Shown here piece after piece: positions 1 to 5,371 of a stretch of DNA of 5,766 nucleotides. The position numbers and the translations under genes are program-made. Position 1 is the stretch's first letter, and every line of letters starts with the position of its first letter. Under the pieces are notes generated by a model. The model saw nothing but the letters and a program-made list of their open reading frames with translations, searched no databases and had not been told where the DNA came from. Source of the stretch: Flavobacteriales bacterium (GTDB lineage: Bacteria > Bacteroidota > Bacteroidia > NS11-12g > UBA955); assembly GCA_947450405.1 (NCBI GenBank), contig CANFVI010000108.1, forward strand, positions 1 through 5,766. Reading direction: 5' to 3'.

Positions 1-306
1 ACAGTTTTACCATTGAACAGATGTTTCAAACCCGTATGGATTCCAAATGTTTTCACTCCTAATGGAAATGGACCTCAAATAAATGAAATGTTTCAAGCCC
101 AATGCGCATCGTGTAAAATTATTTACATGAGAATTTACAGTAATTGGGGCGAAAAAATCTATGATGGAGTAGAGCCATGGGATGGAACATACCAAGGGCA
201 AATTGTCCCTAACGGAGTATATGCGTACGCAATTGGAGTTAAAGTTAATACCGTAACAAATTCGATATCAGAGCATTTTAAGGGGACTGTGCAAGTATTG
301 AGATAA
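1..306 (+). CDS. C-terminal end of a large secreted/surface protein with a type IX secretion (gliding-motility CHU_C type) sorting domain; 5' truncated
   Basis: The frame is open from the first base, so only the last 101 residues are present; the TTG at 13 is an internal Leu, not a start. What remains matches the gliding-motility-associated C-terminal domain (CHU_C, TIGR04131 type). It opens with IPNVFTPNGNG (about residues 14-24), has IYSNWGEKIYDG (45-56) where the family has I.NRWGE.VF, then WDGTY.G (60-66), P.GVYAYAIGV (70-80), and ends in GTVQVLR. In Bacteroidota this domain directs proteins exported by the Sec system through the type IX outer-membrane secretion machinery, usually to the cell surface. 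Such proteins are often very long, with adhesin-like or PKD/Ig-like repeats upstream, but nothing of that part is visible here. The domain call is secure; the function of the whole protein cannot be told. The gene converges on the PIN gene, and no clear terminator with a T-run follows its stop. Confidence 0.9.
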   Translation, partial: TVLPLNRCFKPVWIPNVFTPNGNGPQINEMFQAQCASCKIIYMRIYSNWGEKIYDGVEPWDGTYQGQIVPNGVYAYAIGVKVNTVTNSISEHFKGTVQVLR

Positions 307-360
307 GTTACTTGTAATTCGTCGTTCTTTTTAGGCAATATATTTATCCTATTAGGGAAT

Positions 361-385
361 TTGATAATCAATTCAATAATTGAAT
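361..385. repeat. Two abutting short odd-centred palindromes in the convergent intergenic spacer
   Basis: The 118-bp spacer between the two converging genes (307-424) contains TTGAT-A-ATCAA at 361-371 and ATTCAAT-A-ATTGAAT at 371-385, sharing one base. Both have a single central nucleotide. A weaker example, CCTA-T-TAGG, lies at 348-356. The spacer is strongly AT-rich, so arms this short can arise by chance. They may help end transcription from either side, but no GC-rich stem with a T-run is present. The rest of the spacer shows nothing recognisable. Confidence 0.35.
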
Positions 386-405
386 AGATAACATAATTAG
401 ATTGT

Positions 406-424
406 GTAATTGATGATCAATTAC
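406..424 (-). terminator. Near-perfect palindrome directly after the PIN stop codon, possible terminator or 3' stem
   Basis: GTAATTGAT-G-ATCAATTAC is a perfect inverted repeat with 9-bp arms around one central base. It touches the TAA stop of the PIN gene (425-427). As RNA it could form a stem of 7-8 bp with a small loop at the very 3' end of the two-gene message. It is AT-rich and lacks a clean downstream U-run, so it is not a textbook intrinsic terminator. It could equally be a 3' stabilising stem, a bidirectional terminator for the converging genes, or a protein-binding palindrome. Confidence 0.4.
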
Positions 425-895
425 TTAAAACAGTTCCCCTTTGAAATCTTTTAAGGGAATAGCTAAATCAATTAATTCTATAGCAAATTTTTTCGAAGAC
501 TGTATAGGTGCTATTATTTGATTGAAAGATTTGCGGTCATTGGTAATATAGCCATTAATATTTCTATTGAACAGCTGTGCTATTAATTTACAATCATCCT
601 TTATAACATTCCTTTCTAAATTTGCAATCTGTTCTTTATTATTTAGCAAAATAGAATGAAATTCACCAGCTGTTTTACCGTCGAAAAAATCGAAGGGTAT
701 AATCTTTGCAAATTCCAAAGGCAGATTAGCCGGATCGTCTTTAACGGAATACTCAGCGACAACTATTGATGACAGGTAAATTTCAATTTTCTTTTCCAAG
801 AAATATTTAAAATAGTCTTTTGCATTTTGATGCAGATCATCATTGCTTTTGAGTAGGCGAATACAAAAAGATGTGTCAAGTAAGACGCTATCCAT
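425..895 (-). CDS. PIN-domain protein, probable Mg2+-dependent ribonuclease (VapC-like toxin candidate)
   Basis: This 156-residue protein has the layout of a single PIN domain. It starts with LLDTSF, holding the first catalytic Asp (D7). It continues with VVAEY (E48), then KDDCKLIAQ with D100/D101, then ITNDRKSF (D120), so the conserved acidic set that binds the metal appears complete. PIN proteins of this size are typically site-specific RNases, most often toxins of VapBC-type modules, though housekeeping and defence-associated members exist. The gene is the last of a two-gene unit. Its ATG lies 8 bp inside the preceding gene, preceded by AGGAGG at a 5-base spacing, which supports this start. 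No small VapB-like DNA-binding antitoxin gene lies next to it; the partner is a 258-residue protein of unknown function. The PIN fold and likely nuclease activity are well supported; toxin function and target RNA are inference. Confidence 0.85.
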   Translation of the reverse strand: MDSVLLDTSFCIRLLKSNDDLHQNAKDYFKYFLEKKIEIYLSSIVVAEYSVKDDPANLPLEFAKIIPFDFFDGKTAGEFHSILLNNKEQIANLERNVIKDDCKLIAQLFNRNINGYITNDRKSFNQIIAPIQSSKKFAIELIDLAIPLKDFKGELF

Positions 896-1664
896 TAACG
901 CCTCCTCTAATTTCTAGGAGCCAGTTATCTACATTCGATATTGCATTCAACTTAATGGAGGCTCTTTTGATAAGCAAGTCTAATTTGTGCTCGTCAAAAT
1001 TTGGATTGTACGTAATGTAATCAATTAATTTTAGGTCAAAAGGTTTTCCATCTGTAAGGTTTTGTTTGCCTTTGGCTCTTACTCCATAAATTTTAAATAA
1101 GCGCTTTTCGCCTTCCAATAACTGTTGCTCAGAAGCGCTAACAACCAATTTTCCATATTCCTTTGTCAAAAGATGAAAATTAGGATTATTGCCACCTTCT
1201 TCATTTATTTTGCCATAAAGTACAAACTCTGTTTCAATATAATTGGCAGCAATTTTGAAGTATGACGTGTCTTTATTGATTTTTAATATTGGGTCAATTG
1301 CAGATGAGCTGATAAAGGAAATTTCTAAATTACTCTCTAAAGCTTTTCTCTGAAACTTATCTATAATTTCTGCTCTTTTATTATCCAGAAAGTCAATGTT
1401 TCCTCTGGATTTAATTTCAGTGCTTAATCCATTAAATAATAGAACACCTGAAATAGGTAGATAAAATAAGTCGCGTGCCGAGCCTTCTTCGATTTTATAT
1501 GATATATGTGGACGTTCAGCTTTTTCAGTTCTTGTTGGGTACAAGAATGTTTCAACATCGCTGATAATTTCTTTGATCTCAGCAATGTCAATATCAATGG
1601 GTTTAATTGACTTATTACCAACCTTGCCATCAATTTTAACTTCTATGTAGCCTTGTTCTTCCAC
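888..1664 (-). CDS. Uncharacterised 258-residue protein paired with a PIN nuclease (candidate antitoxin or sensor partner)
   Basis: I cannot assign this protein to a named family. It is soluble, with no signal peptide or membrane segment. The N-terminal part (about 1-45) suggests a beta-strand followed by an acidic helix, IDIAEIKEIISDVETFLYP. Motif-like stretches follow: RPHISYKIEEGSARDLF (51-67), IDFLDNKRAEIIDKFQRKA (90-108), YGKINEEGGNNPNFHL (150-165), YGVRAKGKQN (193-202) and a terminal WLLEIRGG (248-255). The Gly-rich beta segments in the second half could be a small beta-barrel, but this is only an impression. Translation probably starts at GTG (1662-1664): an in-frame TAA lies four codons upstream and no early ATG exists. 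Its last 8 bases overlap the downstream PIN gene, so the two are almost certainly co-expressed. A partner this long without an evident DNA-binding fold is unlike the usual small VapB antitoxins. An antitoxin, regulatory or sensor role is inferred from context only. Confidence 0.75.
   Translation of the reverse strand: MEEQGYIEVKIDGKVGNKSIKPIDIDIAEIKEIISDVETFLYPTRTEKAERPHISYKIEEGSARDLFYLPISGVLLFNGLSTEIKSRGNIDFLDNKRAEIIDKFQRKALESNLEISFISSSAIDPILKINKDTSYFKIAANYIETEFVLYGKINEEGGNNPNFHLLTKEYGKLVVSASEQQLLEGEKRLFKIYGVRAKGKQNLTDGKPFDLKLIDYITYNPNFDEHKLDLLIKRASIKLNAISNVDNWLLEIRGGVNG
901..906 (-). promoter_or_regulatory. Perfect Shine-Dalgarno (AGGAGG) for the PIN gene, inside the upstream coding region
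   Basis: On the minus strand AGGAGG ends 5 bases before the PIN ATG (893-895). It lies within the codons AGA GGA GGC that encode the final Arg-Gly-Gly (residues 253-255) of the preceding protein. I saw no comparable site before the other starts in this window. That agrees with the known rarity of functional Shine-Dalgarno sites in Bacteroidota, where the 16S rRNA tail is occluded on the ribosome. Confidence 0.7.
902..920 (-). promoter_or_regulatory. Predicted RNA hairpin masking the PIN Shine-Dalgarno
   Basis: In the message, CUCCU (positions 920-916) is followed by a 9-base loop and then AGGAG (906-902), giving a 5-bp stem with three G-C pairs that covers most of the PIN ribosome binding site. 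Both arms lie in the coding sequence for WLLEIRGG at the end of the upstream protein, so a ribosome finishing that gene would open the stem. This is the classic geometry of translational coupling. The pairing is visible in the sequence; a regulatory effect is inferred, and the stem is short. Confidence 0.4.
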
Positions 1665-1668
1665 TATA

Positions 1669-1684
1669 CAAAGTTACAAATTTA
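1669..1684 (-). promoter_or_regulatory. Overlapping double TAnnTTTG -7 elements upstream of the PIN-partner operon
   Basis: Read on the minus strand, two abutting copies of the Bacteroidota -7 consensus TAnnTTTG occur: TAAATTTG (1684-1677) and TAACTTTG (1676-1669). The GTG start begins at 1664, only 4 bases after the second copy, so the transcript would have a leader of a few bases or none. I found no convincing TTG -33 element at the usual distance. The consensus match is direct; activity is inferred. Confidence 0.5.
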
Positions 1685-1742
1685 AAGTTATTGTTGAGGG
1701 ATTTATGATATTCATTAAATTCCAAGTGAATCTTCACGAAAC

Positions 1743-2456
1743 TTAACTCTCCGTATCGCTTTCGTCGCGGCGTTTGAGTTCGTAGCGCATGTAATGGGCG
1801 CTAATTGCATCGTCTTTGTTTTCGAATTGGTTGTAGTTGATCCAATACCCGTTGAGTTTTAATTGGATTGCGTTTTTATCGAAGAACAATTTGTAATCAA
1901 ATACATCACTTTCACAGGCAATGTAACCAGGGTAGTAGAAGCTCATTTGTCGTTCAATGCAATATTGCATTTTGTAGATCATAATGAGTTTTCCTAGGCT
2001 GTATTTGGCATAATCGGGGTCGAAAATGTTTTTCAGTCCCATGATGGCATCAAGTCCCTCATCAAAATAACCTACTGCAATGAGTTTGTCACCGTCGTGA
2101 ACGAGCAATGTTTTTGTTTCGAAGGGATTGATGTTTTCTTCGTTCAGGAAATAAGTATCTTCAAAGGTGACTTCAATTTTACGGGAGTCGCAATACTTTT
2201 GAGCCAGGGCTCTTATTTCGTCGGTTAAAACAAAATCGGTGATGGTGACTTTGAATTTCTTGGCGTTTTTATAAATCTTGTGTTTGAGAAGATCCTTTAC
2301 TTCGTAAACGAGGTAACGTGCCCAAATGACATTGAGGAGTTCAATGTTTTCGGTTATGATATAATCGCAGGTGGTCATTTGGTTATTCATCCGATACTTT
2401 CCCTCTGCAAGTAACTTATCGAGATGACTTCCCTTAAAATTGATCGATTGAACCAT
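1743..2456 (-). CDS. Arginyl-tRNA-protein transferase (ATE)-like, GNAT-fold aminoacyl transferase
   Basis: This 237-residue cytoplasmic protein has the two-part layout of the ATE/Bpt family, which moves an amino acid from tRNA to protein N-termini in the N-degron pathway. The N-terminal part has LDKLLAEGKYRM (12-23), matching the LD.LLA.G..RM opening of bacterial ATE-like proteins, followed by a basic helical stretch (53-70). The C-terminal GNAT-like half carries LIAVGYFDEGLDAI (125-138), FDPDYAKYSLGKLIMI (145-160) and YYPGYIACESDVFDYKLFF (174-192). These match the family's A.g..D..l.s...fyDPd...SLG and Y.GYwI..c..m.YK.. blocks. The cysteine cluster of the classical ATE N-terminal domain is absent; only scattered Cys (30, 89, 166, 181) are seen. 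The donor tRNA and target proteins therefore cannot be told, and annotation as a general GNAT acyltransferase is an alternative. The ATG start (2454-2456) sits just behind a TAnnTTTG element, so the gene may be transcribed separately from the glycosyltransferase upstream. Confidence 0.75.
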   Translation of the reverse strand: MVQSINFKGSHLDKLLAEGKYRMNNQMTTCDYIITENIELLNVIWARYLVYEVKDLLKHKIYKNAKKFKVTITDFVLTDEIRALAQKYCDSRKIEVTFEDTYFLNEENINPFETKTLLVHDGDKLIAVGYFDEGLDAIMGLKNIFDPDYAKYSLGKLIMIYKMQYCIERQMSFYYPGYIACESDVFDYKLFFDKNAIQLKLNGYWINYNQFENKDDAISAHYMRYELKRRDESDTES

Positions 2457-2466
2457 AAACTGGTTA

Positions 2467-2474
2467 CAAATTTA
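2467..2474 (-). promoter_or_regulatory. TAnnTTTG -7 promoter element for the ATE-like gene
   Basis: TAAATTTG on the minus strand ends 10 bases before the ATG at 2456, predicting a leader of only a few nucleotides. It lies in the 28-bp gap after the glycosyltransferase stop. The surrounding 13-mer TTAAATTTGTAAC (2475-2463) recurs exactly before the PIN-partner gene (1685-1673). No clear -33 TTG was found. Confidence 0.45.
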
Positions 2475-2484
2475 AGGATAAAAA

Positions 2485-3966
2485 CTATTCTAAATCGAAT
2501 TCATAAAGGGTGTAATTCTTTTTGAATGAAATGCACCGTTTTAATCTAAAATATTGATCTAATTGTTCTTTAATCTTGTTTTTTGGATAATGGATATTTG
2601 AGGCATCATCTAAATATATGATGTGCTTCGCTTTATTTAATTTTTGAAGATTAATTTGTTTGCTGTTTTGAATAGGGAAAATCTGATCTGAGCCCAAATA
2701 TTTGTAAATGTTCTTTTTAATTTGTTGATCATTGTAATCTTTGAAATAAGATTGATTGTAATAATAGGCGAAATTCAAATCTAGCCAGTCTGGACAAATG
2801 TAAACAACCGTATTTTGTTTTTTCAATTGTTTTAATTTAGTTACACACTCTCTTATTTCTAATTGGTTTGAAGATACAGGATTCACAGTTGATATGAATA
2901 AAATTCCCATGGCCATACTTATGGCAATGTTCCATTTTTTGGTTTTGAGTATATAATTGCAAGCGATGGCAATCAGTATTGGAAAGGCAATGGCAGAAGG
3001 CATCAAATACCGATCTAGGAAAATGGGTGTTTTGAAGGATACAAAATACATCCCTAAAAAAATCATGCAAAACCAAAACACCACAAATCCATTTAGGGGA
3101 TTGATTTTTTTTGATTTTTGAGAGAAAAAATAAATAATGGCGGAGATCCATACAATCAAAACAAATACCGTTACCAACGGTGCGTTTGAAAAATACATCA
3201 ACATGTTGTATAAACTATTTAACCCATCTAATGGCGTTATCCATGTCCCTCCAGATGATGCTTGAAATCGGTGAATGATTGTTGGAATATTCGGCAAGTA
3301 TAAGAGGAAAATAATTAGAGTTGTAAGCAGCAAGTTTTTTAATTGGGTACGAATTATTTGAAAATAAATGAACACATAAATAAATTGTACAAACAGAATT
3401 AATAATCCAAAATAGTGACAATACCCAAGTAGCGCATCAACTATGCCCAACATAACAAAGTTTGAAGTTGGTATCTTATTTTCTGCTATAAAAGTAGCTT
3501 TAATAATTCCCATGTAGTAGTACATAGAAATCGATGTCAACATTCCGAGTAAGGTATATGTTCTGGATTCGTGGGCTAGATAAATATGATAATTAGAGAA
3601 AATAAAAATCAAACTTGACAATAAAGCTATGTTTCTATTGAAAAACTTATCGCCAATTTTATAAATAAAACCAACGGTGATTGTACTGAATAGGAGGGAC
3701 GGGAAGCGCACAGAAAATTCAGATATGCCAAATAATTTAATCCAAAAATGTAAGAGAACTTCATATAATGGGGGATTATTTCCTTCTGCCAACAATCGAA
3801 TGATAGCAGACAAGCTCATTTGTGAATGGTAAACACTAAAGGGTTCATCTCCGGCCAAAGAATTGGCTCCCAAAAACATACCTTTAATTAGTAAATTGAG
3901 CGCAAGAATAGCAAAGAAAAGCGTTGTCGCTTTAATGTTTGTATCCTCTAATTTAATAAATTTCAA
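2485..3966 (-). CDS. Polytopic GT-C glycosyltransferase, PMT/ArnT (GT39/GT83) type
   Basis: This 493-residue inner-membrane protein probably transfers a sugar from a polyprenyl-phosphate donor to an acceptor on the periplasmic side. After the first membrane segment (about 13-30) comes a loop with AGDEPFSVYH, whose D40-E41 match the acidic motif of GT-C enzymes. GNNPPLYEVLLHFWIKLFG (62-80), FSVRFPS (84-90), AHESRTYTLLGM (131-142) and FLDRYLMPS (316-324) match PMT_2 family blocks. About ten hydrophobic segments run to roughly residue 362. A soluble tail of some 130 residues follows, ending TLYEFDLE. Acceptor and sugar are unknown; cell-surface glycan, lipid A or protein glycosylation are all possible. 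The start is probably TTG (3964-3966). An in-frame TGA lies two codons upstream, and the next ATG (residue 30) would remove the first membrane segment. The gene looks more AT-rich than the aminotransferase gene upstream and has no functional tie to its neighbours. Confidence 0.85.
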   Translation of the reverse strand: MKFIKLEDTNIKATTLFFAILALNLLIKGMFLGANSLAGDEPFSVYHSQMSLSAIIRLLAEGNNPPLYEVLLHFWIKLFGISEFSVRFPSLLFSTITVGFIYKIGDKFFNRNIALLSSLIFIFSNYHIYLAHESRTYTLLGMLTSISMYYYMGIIKATFIAENKIPTSNFVMLGIVDALLGYCHYFGLLILFVQFIYVFIYFQIIRTQLKNLLLTTLIIFLLYLPNIPTIIHRFQASSGGTWITPLDGLNSLYNMLMYFSNAPLVTVFVLIVWISAIIYFFSQKSKKINPLNGFVVFWFCMIFLGMYFVSFKTPIFLDRYLMPSAIAFPILIAIACNYILKTKKWNIAISMAMGILFISTVNPVSSNQLEIRECVTKLKQLKKQNTVVYICPDWLDLNFAYYYNQSYFKDYNDQQIKKNIYKYLGSDQIFPIQNSKQINLQKLNKAKHIIYLDDASNIHYPKNKIKEQLDQYFRLKRCISFKKNYTLYEFDLE

Positions 3967-3990
3967 AATAATTCAAATAATGGGTTGACG

Positions 3991-3998
3991 CAAAAGTA
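3991..3998 (-). promoter_or_regulatory. TAnnTTTG -7 promoter element for the glycosyltransferase gene
   Basis: TACTTTTG on the minus strand fits the Bacteroidota -7 consensus and lies 24 bases upstream of the probable TTG start, in the 61-bp gap after the aminotransferase gene. It directly abuts the inverted repeat at 3999-4019. A -33 TTG at the standard spacing was not found. Confidence 0.4.
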
Positions 3999-4019
3999 TA
4001 GATTTCTTTTTGAAATCTA
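3999..4019 (-). terminator. Hairpin after the aminotransferase gene, possible intrinsic terminator
   Basis: TAGATTTC and GAAATCTA form perfect 8-bp arms around a 5-base loop (AAAAA in the message). After one mismatch, two more pairs can form (3996-3997 with 4021-4022). The repeat begins 8 bases after the TGA stop (4028-4030), and on the minus strand it is followed by a T-rich but interrupted stretch. The stem is AT-rich, so termination may be only partial. It marks the likely boundary between the three-gene upstream unit and the glycosyltransferase gene. Confidence 0.5.
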
Positions 4020-4027
4020 CACACCCA

Positions 4028-4849
4028 TCACAATCTCTCGCTCAGCACCTTGCTGATATTGTTCTTCAACGATTTGCCCATGTAGTTACCGCCCCATTGG
4101 ATGCCACGGGTGGCACTGGTGAAGAAGATTTCATCGGCGGCGCTTAGATCTATTTCGGTGATGCGGTGTTCGCTCATTTGATATCCGTATGATTGGGCCT
4201 GTTGAATCACGATTTTTCTCATCACCCCATCAACGCAATATTCCGACAACGGCGGAGTAGAAATAAACTCGCCTGATACCATGAAAATGTTGGATGAAAT
4301 GCCTTCACATACATTTCCCAATTCATTGTAAATCACACATTCGTCGAAGTCGTTTGTTTTGGCATAAATTCCCGCCATTACATAAGTCAAGGCCGATGTG
4401 GTTTTCAATGTGCTCGTGAAGTTTGAATTCTTCGTGAGCTCCTTGTAATTGCCAATTTTAAGTCCCTCAATATTTAAAGGATATCCACTGTAATCAATGG
4501 GAGTAATTTCAATCACACTTTGTGTGTACTGATTTTTAGGTTGGTAAAAACCATCCGCTTCCCTCAAAAACGACGAACGAATGCGGGCATTGTATATGTC
4601 TTTCGACTTGCAAAACGACTCAATGACATCTTCCAATGATGTAGTTGCAAAACACGCTGGTAAATCCATGTGCAAAAGCATCAAGGATTTGTCAATGCGC
4701 TGCTGATGCAAATATCCATGTTGCAATCTGCCTTCACTTAGTTTCATAGATTCAAAGAAGCCATCGCCATAGCGATATGATCTTGCCGATAATGAAAGGG
4801 CAGGGGTGCTTGCTGTGATTTCTTTGCCGTCTAATAAAAAGTAAGTCAT
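4028..4849 (-). CDS. Class IV PLP-dependent aminotransferase/lyase, aminodeoxychorismate lyase (PabC)-like
   Basis: This 273-residue cytoplasmic enzyme belongs to fold-type IV PLP proteins (branched-chain aminotransferase, D-amino acid aminotransferase, 4-amino-4-deoxychorismate lyase). It shows YRYGDGFFESMKL (25-37) near the N-terminus, HQQRIDKS (48-55) and RIRSSFLRE (89-97). The likely Schiff-base lysine is K149 in TLKTTSALTYVMAG. VCEGISSNIF (180-189) holds E182, expected to contact the PLP ring nitrogen, then CVDGVMRKIV (205-214) and ADEIFFTSATRGI (238-250). The length is close to PabC enzymes (about 270) and shorter than most branched-chain aminotransferases. A folate-pathway lyase converting aminodeoxychorismate to p-aminobenzoate and pyruvate is thus a fair guess, but specificity cannot be read from sequence alone. 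It starts 21 bp after the exported-protein gene and probably shares its transcript. Confidence 0.85.
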   Translation of the reverse strand: MTYFLLDGKEITASTPALSLSARSYRYGDGFFESMKLSEGRLQHGYLHQQRIDKSLMLLHMDLPACFATTSLEDVIESFCKSKDIYNARIRSSFLREADGFYQPKNQYTQSVIEITPIDYSGYPLNIEGLKIGNYKELTKNSNFTSTLKTTSALTYVMAGIYAKTNDFDECVIYNELGNVCEGISSNIFMVSGEFISTPPLSEYCVDGVMRKIVIQQAQSYGYQMSEHRITEIDLSAADEIFFTSATRGIQWGGNYMGKSLKNNISKVLSERL

Positions 4850-4870
4850 GGTGATTGTAAAATGTAATGG

Positions 4871-5371
4871 TTATTTTCTGATATATCTAAAAAACAATGC
4901 ACCTTCTCTAATGACTAAGGTATCATTTTGAAACTTGTGAAGATTGAATATCCTAGTTTGTGAAGTGCTTGAAATACTTTTGTTTGAATAACGAAATTTC
5001 AGTGCTACCCCAAAACTTGAAGAATCAAATGGAACTGGAATTAGTTCTGCCAATCCAAATGCATCTTTTTTTATTGTGGGGATTTTATAAGCAAAACTAA
5101 GATTGATTTTGTTCAGTGCGATTTTAGATTTCTGGGTATGATTGCAAAATGAGTCTGTAAGAGATTTATTCAACATTGCTATTACCATAGTGTCTGCCTC
5201 AGTAAAAGTTGCAACACTTTTGCCACCTTTATCTACAGAAAAATATTGCCATTTACCTTGTAATAAATTCTCCAATAATTCTTTGTGGGCTAGTTTAGAA
5301 TAAACTAAGGTTGTTGTTAACACAGATAGAAACAACAGTAAAATAACCTTATTTACGTTTTGCAATTTCAT
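4871..5371 (-). CDS. Small exported protein of unknown function, possibly lipocalin-like
   Basis: The chosen start is the ATG at 5369-5371, giving 166 residues. It begins MKLQNVNK followed by a hydrophobic run to about residue 24 (VILLLFLSVLTTTLVYS), a typical Sec signal peptide. Cleavage is likely near residues 25-28; no lipobox cysteine is present. A longer in-frame start at 5404 would add 11 residues ahead of the signal sequence and is less likely. The mature part has LLQGKWQYFSV (36-46), alternating beta-like segments and a terminal NDTLVIREGALFFRYIRK. A G.W motif early and a short beta-strand at the end resemble lipocalin-like domains of Bacteroidota, but the match is weak. The gene overlaps the end of the nuclease gene by 23 bp and lies 21 bp before the aminotransferase gene, so it is probably expressed with both. 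Its role, presumably periplasmic or outer-membrane facing, is unknown. Confidence 0.7.
   Translation of the reverse strand: MKLQNVNKVILLLFLSVLTTTLVYSKLAHKELLENLLQGKWQYFSVDKGGKSVATFTEADTMVIAMLNKSLTDSFCNHTQKSKIALNKINLSFAYKIPTIKKDAFGLAELIPVPFDSSSFGVALKFRYSNKSISSTSQTRIFNLHKFQNDTLVIREGALFFRYIRK

Noticed and set aside
7..371. Open frames on the minus strand (7-201 and 159-371) opposite the first gene
   Set aside because: They lie antisense to the clear type IX sorting domain, show no motifs, and the second runs into the intergenic spacer without a recognisable start context.
1424..1633. Second minus-strand frame inside the PIN-partner gene
   Set aside because: It is wholly contained in the longer gene in another frame and has low-complexity, out-of-frame character.
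425..1664. Two-gene unit as a standard VapBC module
   Set aside because: The partner is 258 residues with no AbrB, ribbon-helix-helix or Phd-like fold visible, so a plain VapBC label would overstate what is seen.
1726..1737. GTGAA-TC-TTCAC inverted repeat just after the ATE-like gene stop, as a terminator
   Set aside because: The usable stem is only 4 bp with a 4-base loop and no T-run follows, so it is too weak to call.
2837..3421. Two alternative frames (2837-3151, 3215-3421) inside the glycosyltransferase gene
   Set aside because: They overlap a gene with clear GT-C motifs throughout; their translations show no domain features.
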